The translations under genes were made by a program, and so were the position numbers. DNA of 64,000 nt from the NCBI GenBank assembly GCA_039881045.1, contig JAYWVB010000062.1:1-64000 (forward strand), given 5' to 3'. Shown here one piece after another: positions 34,572 through 45,171 of this stretch (position 1 is the stretch's first letter; every line of letters starts with the position of its first letter). The DNA comes from Chaetomium olivaceum (taxonomy: Eukaryota > Ascomycota > Sordariomycetes > Sordariales > Chaetomiaceae). The notes beneath the pieces were generated by a model. That model saw only the letters and a list, made by a program, of their open reading frames with translations, was not told the DNA's origin and did no database searches.

Positions 34572-36411
34572 ATGGCACCACCCAAAGTCGAACCGATCTT
34601 GCTTTACGCCTTTTGTTTCAACCTACAAAAAGAACAGCGATTTAACCAGTCATGGGCCTGTGCGTTCCACACCAGCTGGTACACGGATGAATCGCACGCT
34701 ATGTGGGATTCGGTCGATGACCCTAGTAAGAGGCGCGAGATTCGATATGGAAACAACATCTACGTGCTGTTCCGTGCCCTCCTACATTGCAGGAGATTCT
34801 ACGGCCAAGACTCGCTCTGGGCCGCCATCAGTCGGGGTTTCAACACCAGCGCTACCATCGTAAGGGTGACAGTTGAAATCCTGACCGAGGCCCGGAGAGC
34901 CCAGCGTTCCAAACCATCCAGGGACGTACCCGACACGGCACGCGCCGCTGATGACTGGATCGACTTTCTCGACAGCCAGGGTTCACACCCCCGTGTGCTG
35001 TCCGACCCCGAAATCCACGATGTTGCCGACGCTTTCTTCAAGAGCCAGGAGAAGAAATACGTCAACGCCCGCCAAGGTGCCCGTAAGCGGGCACCTGCCA
35101 CCCTTATATGACCCTAGATTCGACAGCCGTCACGGTGTGCTGCCCTCTCCTTCGACCAAGCCTGAAAGCCCAAGGGAAACGGATAGGCAATGGTCGTCGC
35201 GGTTCGGGCGCAAGCGCTCTGCCTCTCCGCCAACCGGTCCTAGTTCCAAGTCCAGGCGCCTTGACCATGACACTCGCCGTCCGCCCCGACCAGAACCCGA
35301 CAGGCATGGCGCTCTTGATGAGCTACCCAAAATTCAGCCGACCAGAAGTCCCCCACGGCCAGGCCCGTCGCGGCCAGCGCAACCAGCTCAGCTGACGCCG
35401 CAAGAGCAACCTCCGGCTCGGTTAAGCATTCCGACGAGGGGAGACGAGGAGCCAAGTATCCTGGCCGCGACAGCCAGGGCGCAGCTTCCCCCCAAGCCGA
35501 GTGTTACGACGCCGAGAGAGGCTGCTCCTGGTGCCCCAACGTCAACACGGCCTGCCCAATCCCCGGTCGTTGTACATGATGACTCGGCGCTGAAAGCGCG
35601 CATCGCGAGCTTAGAAAAGCAGCTGGCCGAGGCTGAAGCTAAGAGCAAGCTGAGCACTGCTCCAGCGAATCCGGCCCTCGCAACTACCGTATCCTCAAGC
35701 CAACTCGGCAAGGACATGGTTGAACTGAAAAAGGAGATGGCGACAGCGACCGGCGCCATCAGTACCATGATGGAATCGATGCACTACATCGTCGACAACC
35801 TGAGCTCCGTACAGGAAGAAATCTCAGGCCTCACCACCGAACAACAAACCTTCAAAGCCGCCCTCCCCCAACTCAGCAACCCCAACCCCACCGAGGTCCC
35901 AAACCTCGACACCCTCCTCACCCCCCTCCAAACCCTCATCACAGCCGTCACAGCCCTCCAAGCCGACGTCACCCACCTCAAAACCAACCCCCCGCCCGCC
36001 GCCCCATCCCCAACCACCACACAACCAGACACAACCACCACCCGCCACCTCGAAGCCCTCCTCCAAGCCCAGACAACCCGCCTCGACAAACTCAGCCACC
36101 AACTCGCCACCATCCAGCACCACCAACAACGCAACACCAGCCCCCAAGAACAACAACAACAACAGCAGCAGCCACAAACCCTCCGCCAAGCCATGGCCGC
36201 CGCCGAGCGCGACCTGCAGCACCACCTGAACAGGGTCCAAGTCTTCTACCACCGCAGCAGCAGCAGTGCCGGCAGCGGTGGTAGTGGCGGTGGCGGGGCC
36301 GGCAGTAGTGTGGTCCCGCCGAGCCGCGCGGCCACGGAGCGCACGGCCGATTTGCTGCGTTTCTTGGCGGATGGGGTGCGCGCTGCGCAAGCTGGGCAGG
36401 CGGGGGTTTGA
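34572..36411 (+). CDS. Orphan protein with C-terminal coiled coil, one frame break
   Basis: Single-exon gene of about 610 residues. The N-terminal 170 residues look like a folded domain (ILLYAFCFNLQKEQRFNQSW, YVLFRALLHCRRFYGQDSLW, ADDWIDFLDSQGSHPRVLSD). A long Arg/Pro/Ser-rich linker follows, with basic RFGRKRSASPP. Then come coiled-coil segments (LKARIASLEKQLAEAEAKSK, MVELKKEMATATGAISTMME) and a Gln-rich and Gly/Ser-rich end. The frame changes by +1 near 35075-35100, between YVNARQ and GHLPPLYDPRFDSRHG. No spliceable intron of normal length explains it. I recognise no family. It lies directly beside the AT-richer island, which could mark a lineage-specific gene. Confidence 0.6.
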
Positions 36412-37304
36412 GCCGCCCTCCTACGAAGTATTCTTTGTCTCCTTTCTTTTTTCTGGTTTTTTTGTTTTGACCGACTTACCGACGACCGACGGCCGACCGG
36501 GGAACTGGGCGGTGCCGCGGTGGTGGTCATGGGGGTTATTAGGACTGCCGACTGGTTGCAACGGCGGGGGATTGGGATTGCCGACTGGCTGCGACGATGA
36601 TGGGGGTTCCGGTTACCCGGCTACCCGGCTGCCGGGCGGTACATAACAACGGGGGTTGGTGATGGGGGTGGTGATAGAGTGGTGACGTGAGACGGGGATA
36701 AGGGGTGGAAAGGGGGTGGAAATGTGACGGCCGGTTGCAGCGCGGGTCGGGCGTTGGGCGGGCGGTTAGGGCCCGGGGGACGCGTGGAGGCAAAGCGGTG
36801 TACATGACAGATTCCTGGATTGGGACTCGGGACTGTATGTTGGGTTAGATTGAAATGGGCTTGGTTGGTTGGCACGTGAGGTTTCAATTTCCGTTCTCGG
36901 GCGTTACCAGCTTGGAGTCAAAGGTTTGGCTGCCGCTGAGTCAGCTGGTTGATAACCGCCGTCCTGCTGTGTGATGCGGGTACTGGTGGTGAGTACGAAT
37001 CACGGCTGCGGACTCGGATAGCGTCGCGGACTTCGGCGCGAGGACATCGTGGGAGATAATGAAATTGTTCTAATATGGGCTTTGATTTGCTAGAGACTCT
37101 GGAGAACGTCACTTGGGCCTTTGGTTCACGCATCGGCTGAATGGAGTCAATATACGGTCGCTGCATCGCCGTGGTGTACTCTTTGAATGTACAGGTAATA
37201 TTCATGATCCGTGGAATTGGAAACTTGCTCTCCAATGTATCTGATATAGTGTCTCAAGTGGTATGTCTTCTCGGAAATTGTAGTCTCGGCCGTAAAAAGA
37301 CTCG
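36412..37304. other. Intergenic, simple-sequence G/C-rich part
   Basis: No gene. From about 36538 to 36640 the string GATTG(GGATTG)CCGACTGG-TGC-ACG recurs imperfectly, a small degenerate direct repeat. Confidence 0.4.
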
Positions 37305-37972
37305 TCATCGTTTGGGAGCATCCTTGACCTGCGAGCCACCCCAGCCAGTGAGGTCGACCTCGACGGGGCTCCCTCCGCTACGGATAATCACCAAATGGAA
37401 GTCCGAGTCCGACTCGTTCACGGCTTGGTGTTCGGTCCAGGCGGGGATGAAGGCGAAATCCCCCGGCCCGAGCTCATGCCGCTCCGGCTCCTCGTCGTCC
37501 CCTTTTGGTTGCGAGAGGAGCGAGCCCTGTCCCGATACTGTGTAGATGATGGTTTCTTGGACCGGGTTAAGAAGGGTAGGTGGATGATTGGCCGGCTCTC
37601 GCCCTCCGAATGTGGCAGGAGACCTGAGACACACGTACCTTGTTCGCCATGATGGTGCACTGTCGAGGATGATTTCGGTTTTACGATGAGAACTGCAAAA
37701 AGGGGTTTGCATTTCTGGGCGATAATATTCAAAATGAGACCCTTTTTTTGCTTACTTGATGTGCACATTTTGTCTGTCTTGTCGATCACTGCATTCCTGC
37801 TGACGACGCGAACTCCGGGTGTTTCTCCGTCCCCCCCGGGCTGGGCTGCAGGCGGCAGGATATCTGTGGCTTTTGTGACGGCCACGGATGCCGGCAAGAT
37901 CATCGGGAGGATGTCCTCGATCAATGGTAACAGAGATGCCATCTTGCTCAGGTATTTGCCCGGGAACGGCAT
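37305..37972 (-). CDS. Small cupin-domain protein
   Basis: A single-domain cupin of 173 residues in three exons: 37972-37756, 37692-37639 and 37555-37305, all with consistent phases. The ATG at 37972 (MPFPGKYLSKM) or the one at 37942 (MASLLPLIEDI) could be used. Cupin motif 1 is SSSTVHHHGEQETIIYTVSG with the metal-binding HxH and E; motif 2 is LGPGDFAFIPAWTEHQAVNE with the last His. Metal-dependent enzymatic or binding activity is typical of the fold, but the substrate cannot be told. No signal peptide is evident. Its frames are intact. Confidence 0.8.
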
Positions 37973-39216
37973 TCGTGAGCGAGGATAGGAGGTAAAAAGG
38001 TGGGTGGTAATGAAAGAGAACTGATATGAGTTATGCGTGATAGTGTTGCCCGAGATGGAGTTGTGGGGCCCGGTTCCGGTACAGAACTGTCCCCTCGGGA
38101 TACCAGGGCGCCAACAAATACCCAACTCAAGGTGCCCAAAAAGCCAGTTGTGCCAGCGTTGTCCGCCAAGTCAGCACCCACCGACTGTCTTGCGTAACCT
38201 GGTTAGGTTGCCAAAACGTTCATCCTGCTTTTGATGAGTGATTTTTATGTTGTGCAAAGCTTTTGAGCTGAGTCGACAATCATGAGCAAGCAATATTGAA
38301 GTCCACGTCGTCGTCTTCTGAAATTCATTGTCAGAAAGGCGCAGTTCGGCGCGGGCCGAGGACGATGCTTCGAGTGGGGAGGGAGAGGGGCCCACAAGGC
38401 GCTCGGGAATTCATCGCCCCACAGCCGGCATCGGGAAATGCAAAGCACCCGTGCTAAGTTTAATTACGTACATAAATTATCTGCGAAGGCGCGTGCGTAA
38501 GCAAATGCAGTGCAGCCCAGTTCATCTCAGCCCTGGTGTTTACAATGACGAAACACTCTGGGTTCTTCTATGTAGTTAGTTACCAAGCAAGGCCGTAATT
38601 TGAGAGGGGTTGGACTAAGGTTAGTTGTTTAATTGTATGTACATACATTGGGCGAACATTTTGTGTGCTGTGCCCGGGTGGAACTTGTGTCTGATACCAA
38701 GTACCTTACCTTATGCGTCAGTAAGGTACCGAGGTAGGTAATTATCATCATCTGGGAGGCGTGACTTTGTGGATTTGATAGTACTATGTACCTACTGTGT
38801 AGGTAGGCAAGCATGCTAGAAACCGTTGATTTACCTCCTACCATGGCAGGTAACCGAAGTACCTTAGTTACCTATGTATAGGGAGTTAGATGTACGTACG
38901 AACTGTGCCTCGCCCGGCACTTGATGCAATGCAGGTGACGTGGGTGGGGTGCGACGAAGGATTCGTATCACACCTTGGACGGGACAGACTCTCCTGCCCC
39001 GCCAAGCTGGCCTCGGGAGCCGCCCTTCGCGATTCAGCAATTCGATCCATGACGATCGCACTCCAGGCATCGCCCCCATCATGCGCGTCGGACATCAACC
39101 CACTTGCTAAATTTGCAAAGTGTTCAAAAGCAGCAATAAATATAATTATTTCCCAGCGACGCAACCCATATCTCGCAGCGAAGCAGATGACCACGATTGA
39201 CAATTGACGATTGACG
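37973..39216. other. Intergenic with clustered GGTACC-type motifs
   Basis: No gene. Between 38690 and 38880 the motifs GTACCTTA, AGGTAGGTA and TTACCTA recur at least seven times. GTACCTTAC at 38701 and GTAAGGTAC at 38721 form a 9-bp inverted repeat with an 11-base loop. Confidence 0.6.
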
Positions 39217-41194
39217 ATGGCAGAGTGCAGCTTCGACCGTTACCCATCCCCTGTGCCGATCCTCCATCGCCACCCGGGTGTTCTCGACGAGACCCATGGT
39301 TTTGCGAATCGATCAATGGATGACATTCCACAAGATGACAATACCCCACTCAGCGACAACTTCCGCCATGTTGAAGTGATGGACAAGGACATGACAAAAG
39401 CCTCCGGTGGGTGTGCTACTTGATATGTGGTTCGCGCCAGATAACTGCATATGGGTAACTGACTGCTTGCGTGTGTAGACTCTGAGCCTGGCGCGTGTTC
39501 CCTGGCTACCCTCCCCGCCGAAATTCTCGTCAGCATACTTTCGTACTTGGCCCCCGATGACTTGGGACGTGTCTCGGGAACATGCCGCGTCTTGTATCTC
39601 TACAGCACAGACGATCGACTCTGGCGACGCCATGTGCAGGAGAACGTACCGGGACAACAGATTACCTCCCCGCACCCTTACGCCAGCTTCCGCGAGCTAT
39701 ATTCCGCCCACGACCCGCATTGGTTTCTTCCGAAATATAAGTTTTGGTTCTCCGACGCCGGCCTTCCCGGGCGCATCATCATGACCCGTTACAACCCGCG
39801 GACGGGTCCATCGAAGGGTTTCAGCTCATCTGCCAGAACGTCAACACCAGTTTCCACACATGGCATGCGCCGGGGCCGAGCATCGTATCTGGCTTCAGCC
39901 CCTCACTCTATCTGTACTATCAGATACCTACCTTGCGTCTCCGGGGGGCGGCCCCCTCATACGGCTGCGTAGATGCACACCGTTCCGAATCAAGCAGCAG
40001 CAAACAAGTTCGGAAAGGAATGGCTTCCAGTCAGAGATCATCATGGAACCGGGCCCTCTGGCCATTATAAAAGCAGCTTTTAGCTATGCTCGCTCCCTTT
40101 TCACCGAACGATCTCGCAACCTGCACGAACCCCCGTTTCCCCCACAACCACATCTGGCCGTCGCCGCATATCGCGATGGCCACCGCGTACTGGCGCCGGG
40201 CTATCACAGACCATGACCCAGTGACCCTGGCCCCAGGACCGTGCTCGTCCCGGCGCGAGGTCTGCGACAAGGCTTTCCGCATCCACAAGTGGCTCCCGAA
40301 GCATCACTTGGAGGAGTACCCAAGTATGTTCCCTCCCTTCTTGTTCTCAGAACTCAACCCCATCACATCCGTACCAGTCAAACCCTCCCTAAGACAACCA
40401 ACCCCACGCAGTCCAAGCTTTGCTAACCAACCACCCCAATTCAGCAGTAGAACCCGGCTCACTCGCGTCCCATTTCATAAGCGCCCAGTGCGGCGCAACC
40501 ATGCCAAAACAGCCCGCCCCAGCATGCATCAAGCTCGGCGAGGAGGTCGCCACCTAACTCGACCCTCGACCCCCCAGTACACACCCACCCCTACCCGACC
40601 CTTCCGCGGGATATTCGTCGGCGACTACGGCGGGGCACGGCTGCGAAGTCGTGTGGATCAACCAGCCCGACGACGACGACGCATCGCCACCAAGCGTCGA
40701 GCGTGAAGAGGGCGAGTCGGACGAGGGCTATGCCGCGCGCCAGCTCACCGCGGCCGTGTATCGCGGCCGCCTGGAGGCGATAAAGCTGACTGGCGACGCC
40801 AATGTGCCGCGCGGCGAGCACACCTTTGTGGTGGATGACCTGGGCGAGGCCGGGTTTGTGAGGGAGGAGACCAAGGACCCGTTTGCGGGTGCGCGGGTGG
40901 TCAAGAGCAGGGCGCATATTGCGAATAATGGGTTTCAGGATGGTGAGTTTGGCTGGCTTTTTTTTTTTTTTTTTTTGACTCGACCTGTCGGTTTAGGTTT
41001 AGGTTTAGGGGGGTGAAAGTTTTGCTGACTGACCCAATACAGACAGGTACACGGACGGCGAGTTGATCATGATATCGCATGACCTGCTGGCGCATAATTG
41101 GCAGTCGCTGGGGCATATCAGCTACTTGAGGCGGATCGACATCGATAGGTTCATTGCCCCCGTTGAGCACGGCGCTGGCACGTCGGGAATCTGA
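39217..41194 (+). CDS. F-box protein, several frame breaks
   Basis: A fungal F-box protein, a likely substrate receptor of an SCF ubiquitin ligase. Exon 1 is 39217-39406. After the intron (39407-39478, GTGGGT...TAG) comes the F-box, LATLPAEILVSILSYLAPDD then LGRVSGTCRVLY. Downstream blocks are typical of a large F-box subfamily of filamentous fungi: HDPHWFLPKYKFWFSDAGLP, GSIEGFQLIC, RGIFVGDYGG, LEAIKLTGDANVPRGEHTFV, VVKSRAHIANNGFQD, and after the last intron ELIMISHDLLAHNWQSLGHI. Introns 40324-40444 and 40943-41042 have good borders. Frame corrections are needed near 39806, 39930, 40100, 40552 (TAA where a Tyr codon is expected) and 40630. Mostly one-base losses, so error or recent decay. Confidence 0.7.
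40958..41009. repeat. T19 run and (TTTAGG)3 inside an intron
   Basis: The last intron of the F-box gene has 19 consecutive T at 40958-40976, then TTTAGG three times at 40992-41009. The hexamer is not the usual fungal telomere unit TTAGGG. Confidence 0.85.
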
Positions 41195-41729
41195 TCCGGG
41201 TTTAGGTCTGTGAAGGAGACAGCGGAGATGCCTCTGTCTGACGACCGGCGAATTTTCTGGTACAGACCCCTGATGCTGGTCTGATGGGTCTGTGGCGTAA
41301 TTTGGGTTAGTTAAGGGTGGTCATTTTCTTGTATGGGACTGGGGCATAGCGACATATGGGCACGGCGTGATTTTGTTTCGCTATCGTGGATATTTGTGGC
41401 ATGAACCACTTGGTAATAGGCTCTAGTTTAACGCTGGGACGTTGAGTAACCAAACACCCGATCAATCATATTACATTAAACAAATACATCGCTCAAACCT
41501 GTCTCCGAAGTTCATACGCCATGCTTGCTCGATCCAACAACCCCAGCCTTGCCCCCGGCGCCCGCCGCTCATGCATGAGGAGTAACCAAAACACACGCTT
41601 GCCACACAACACCGCCTGCCTGCCGCACACAACACAACTGCACACCGACCCAACTCCATCCGAGTAACACCAACCCCAGCACTTTTTCACACCCCAGCCC
41701 AGCCCAGCCCAGCCCACTAAGCCAACTCC
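41195..41729. other. Convergent spacer with CCAGC pentamer repeat
   Basis: A tail-to-tail spacer between the F-box and sulfite oxidase genes. A short (CCAGC)n tract at about 41690-41716 lies just past the sulfite oxidase stop. No gene seen. Confidence 0.5.
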
Positions 41730-43945
41730 TTATTTCCCCCCATTCCCCACAACGCCCTGCCTCCTCATCCCCTCTCTGACCTCCTCCGCCTCTTTCCTAA
41801 ACCCGCACCCAAACGTCTCCCCCGTCGACCACGTCAGCCCCCCTTTGCCATCCTTACCATCCTTGCCCTCCTTGTCACCGGCCGTAGTACAGCGCGGGCA
41901 GATCTTGACGCGGTGCCACGCCGTGGCCAGGTTGCCCCGCACGTTATAGATGCCGCGGTGGCTCTCCGGCTGGGTGTTGTACGCGTCGTCGGTCGCCTTG
42001 ACCACCAGCGTCGTGCACTGCTTGGGCGCCTTGCGGTCGTGGCATCCGCTGCTTTCCGCAGCAGCCGCAGCAACAGCAGCAGTGGTGTCAGTGGGGAGGG
42101 TGAGCACAGGCAGGGCGCCGACGTAGCGCCAGCGCGTCCAGGCCCAGGCCTTGTTGCCCGGGTGGGGGGCCTCGGCGCGGTCGTTGACCAGCTCCGCTTG
42201 GTCCCAGGTCTTGCCGCCGTCGAGGGAGACGTCGACGCGCGTGATGGCGCGTCCGCCACCCGAGTAGGCGTACCCTTGTACGGCGACGGGCTCGTCGGCT
42301 GGGGTGGTTGGGGGGCAGGGGGTTTGGGGGAGGTTGTTGTTGGTGTTGTCGGTGGTGGAGGTGGGTTTGGGCGTGAAGCCTACTTTCTTGGAGACGGCAG
42401 CCATGTCGAGGATGCGGCTGCCGTTGGCGCTGGTGGTGGAGTTGGTGTTGTTGGCGCCCATCCAGGGGACGCGTCCTCGGCGCACGCAGTCGCCGACCCA
42501 CACGCCGGTGATGGCGCTGGTGACGGGCATTTCTTGGATGGAGACGGCGCGGTCCCAGTTGGGGTTGGCGCCCTCGTTGGGTCCGAACGACTTGTAGTCG
42601 CGGCGTTGCCACTGGCTTGTGCTTTCTTCGTCCGAGACGACAATCTTGCTCAGCCATTTGACGGAACGCGCTGCGACATGCCCAGGCACCACGGCCCGCA
42701 ACGGGAAGCCGTGATCTCGAGGAAGGGTCTCGCCGTTCATGCCGAATGCCAAAAGCACGTCGCCGCGCGGGTCGAGGGCCTTGGCGAGGGGGATGGAGGC
42801 GCCGTAGGCTTCGAGACCAGTGAACTGGACGTGGAGGGCATTGGCGTCAACCTGATCCTCAGGGGTGGAATTTTGGCTGCTCTTGAGCGTTGGTGATGTC
42901 GCATCACGGACCTTGAGCCCCGCGTCAGCGAGGATATCAGAGAGTCGCACGCCCTCCCATTCGGCGTTGCTGATGGCTCCTACGCCCCACTGCAGACCGT
43001 TGGTCTTGCCAGCGTGTCGCGTCATGTCGTTCCGTCTGTTCCCGCTACATTGTAGCACAGCCGTGACTTTATGCGTTGGAAACTTTGTCTTCAGATCCTC
43101 CAGAGTGTACTGTTTTATCTCGCCGTCTGGGAGCTCGATGCTCAAGAGATGTTCGCCTGCTTTTGCCTCCTCCACTACCGGCACCCACATGTGATGCCGA
43201 ATGTAGAACAGTCATTCGGTGTCTTGAATGTGCGATCGAGCTCCTCGTTTGGTGGCTCCGCGTTGCGGGGCTTAGCTGTGTGGGTGATGAGGCGGGGGTC
43301 GCGTATCGGGTCGTGCACAAAGGGGTCTTCGACAGTCTCAGCCGCCGGTAGCCCGTCGGGACCAAGGTCGGCCACATCTATGAATCCGATCATGTACTGT
43401 TGCAGGATCTCGCGCACGTGGGGCGCCTTGTGGATTGTGAAGATATTCCAGTACGGCTCAATGCTGGAGCCGGCAGCGCGGAGGATGACGTCGCCGCCGG
43501 GATGCGCGGCGACCCAGTCTGTGATATCGTAGACCTTGTCCTCGAATGTAACCCACGGCTCCGAGGACGAGCCATCGTGTTTTCGAACGTCGGCGATGCG
43601 AAAACGGGGAAGGGACGGATCGCGATCGTCAGTCGAGGTGGGGGCCCTATTCACCACCCCTGGGCTGTCCTCCCCGAGCTGCGAATAAGCCAGAAGGGAG
43701 GCTGTGATTCCGCCACCAACTATCAAGCTTAATGGTGCGGCCCGGGCTTGATAAGGTGGCGCGCGCCCTGTTGGTAGCTTGGGGTGCGGTACCCGCGGCG
43801 CATCGTTCGAAGCTCGACGGACGCTTGTGTGTATGGCTCGGGGCCGGAGCCTGTAGGGGCGGCATATCGCTATCTCGGGAGCATCGCATCGACCGAATTG
43901 CCGGAGGATGTTGGCCGCAAAGTGTTTCGAAGCTCGTGTAGCCAT
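41730..43945 (-). CDS. Sulfite oxidase with cytochrome b5 domain, one frame break
   Basis: Oxidises sulfite to sulfate, passing electrons from molybdenum cofactor through heme to cytochrome c; animal homologues sit in the mitochondrial intermembrane space. The N-terminus is a presequence (MATRASKHFAANILRQF, RPRAIHTSVRRAS) followed by a hydrophobic span (LSLIVGGGITASLLAYSQLG), a layout suiting the intermembrane space. The cytochrome b5 domain has WVTFEDKVYDITDWVAAHPGG and the second heme His in FTIHKAPHV. The molybdopterin domain carries the cofactor Cys in TAVLQCSGNRRNDMTRH, with WGVGAISNAEWEGVRL and DHGFPLRAVVPGHVAARSVK. The C-terminal dimerisation domain contains YAYSGGGRAITRVDVSLDGG. One base is missing near 43212: restoring it gives a TPN-x-LFYIRHHMWVPVVEE junction as in the family. 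About 735 residues in one exon. Confidence 0.88.
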
Positions 43946-45171
43946 TGTGAGCTTTCGTCGAGGGTCAGAAAGCGAAGGCGAGAATCAAGTTGTTGGGCGC
44001 TGGCGCTGTTTATCCCAGCGCCGTCAGGACAGTGCTGAGTTCGTCGTGTTCCAGTAGGTAGATATCCAAGACGAACAGCTTGCCGGTAGTCAGCTTACCG
44101 GTAGCTAGGAAAGGTCGCTGGTGCCACGATAGCAGGGTGAGACAAAAGCTGAGTGGCGCGATGAGTTCTCGGATCTAGAGGGGGTCTCGGATTTGGTGCT
44201 GGTTGGAAAAGAATGACGGATACTTTGTGTCGGACTCTAATCCCCAACTTGAACTTCTAACAATACCAGCAAACCCTCACCGCCTAAGGAAGGTCCCAAA
44301 CACAATAAAGGAGTCATGTCTTCAACGAGCATCAGCCACGAGAACCAGCTGGGAATGGAAGGAGCTTCCAGGTTGGTGCTTTGCGCAAGGGTTGCTGGCA
44401 GGTGCGTCGACCGATGATTGCCGTTACGGCAATCGGGGTGGATCTCTTTTACGTCAGGTTCTGGGCACCCTGCAGGCCGGAAAGGTTCCCATACGCTGGG
44501 AGCCAACACCATTGGCCAGCTGACCTCAACTGAAAATTGCCCATGGCTGCCCGTGGCTGCCCGTGACTGCCCGTGACTGAACCCCTGCGAGCCAGTTGTG
44601 GTCGAGACTCTGGGCTACCGATGCCCGCCGAGAACCGGCGATATTCATCCATTTTCGGCTTCGTTTCCATGTTTTCAACGGCTTCACAGCACCGGCACCG
44701 AAACTCTAAATCGACTCATTTTTGACTCAAGCACGCGATTTTAGGGATGCAATAACCAACAGTAACGATGACGGAATCCAGAGATGGAATCGCGAACAAA
44801 CGCAGAAAAAAACTCAAAATTAATTGACTCATCAACATCAAATCAAACAACTCTCGTGGAATGAGACAAATCCAAGAAGAACGCCATCCTTTTTATCACA
44901 AGCAAACACCGCCCAGCCCCGACCGCCGAGCTCCACCTATCCCGACCGACCCGGCCCCGATGCCGGTCTCCACCACGGCCTCCGCAGCCGATTTTAATTT
45001 CCTCATCCGATCGATCCGACGACGACATCCCTACGCTTCAACCCTTCACTCCCCAAATCCGCCTCAACAACCACAACCACAACCACAACCACAAACACCC
45101 CTCAAATCCCACGACACCCCGTCACCCCCGTCCACCATTCAAACCCTCACTTACCCAGTACTCTCGAGGAA
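43946..45171. other. Intergenic, no gene seen
   Basis: About 1.2 kb with no coding frame. The stretch 45060-45110 is a CAACCACAACCACAA-type C/A repeat. A tandem CCGTGGCTGC/CCGTGACTGC decamer occurs near 44545-44580. Confidence 0.45.

Noticed and set aside
35070..35115. GTAAGC...CTAG as an intron in the 34.6-kb orphan
   Set aside because: It would be only about 35 bp, shorter than any intron seen here, and the resulting phase does not join the two frames.
40992..41009. TTTAGG repeats as an interstitial telomere
   Set aside because: Fungal telomeres are normally TTAGGG; three TTTAGG units in an intron are simple sequence.
41913..42896. 327-codon open frame antisense to sulfite oxidase
   Set aside because: Shadow frame with low-complexity Gly/Val composition; the minus strand is clearly sulfite oxidase.
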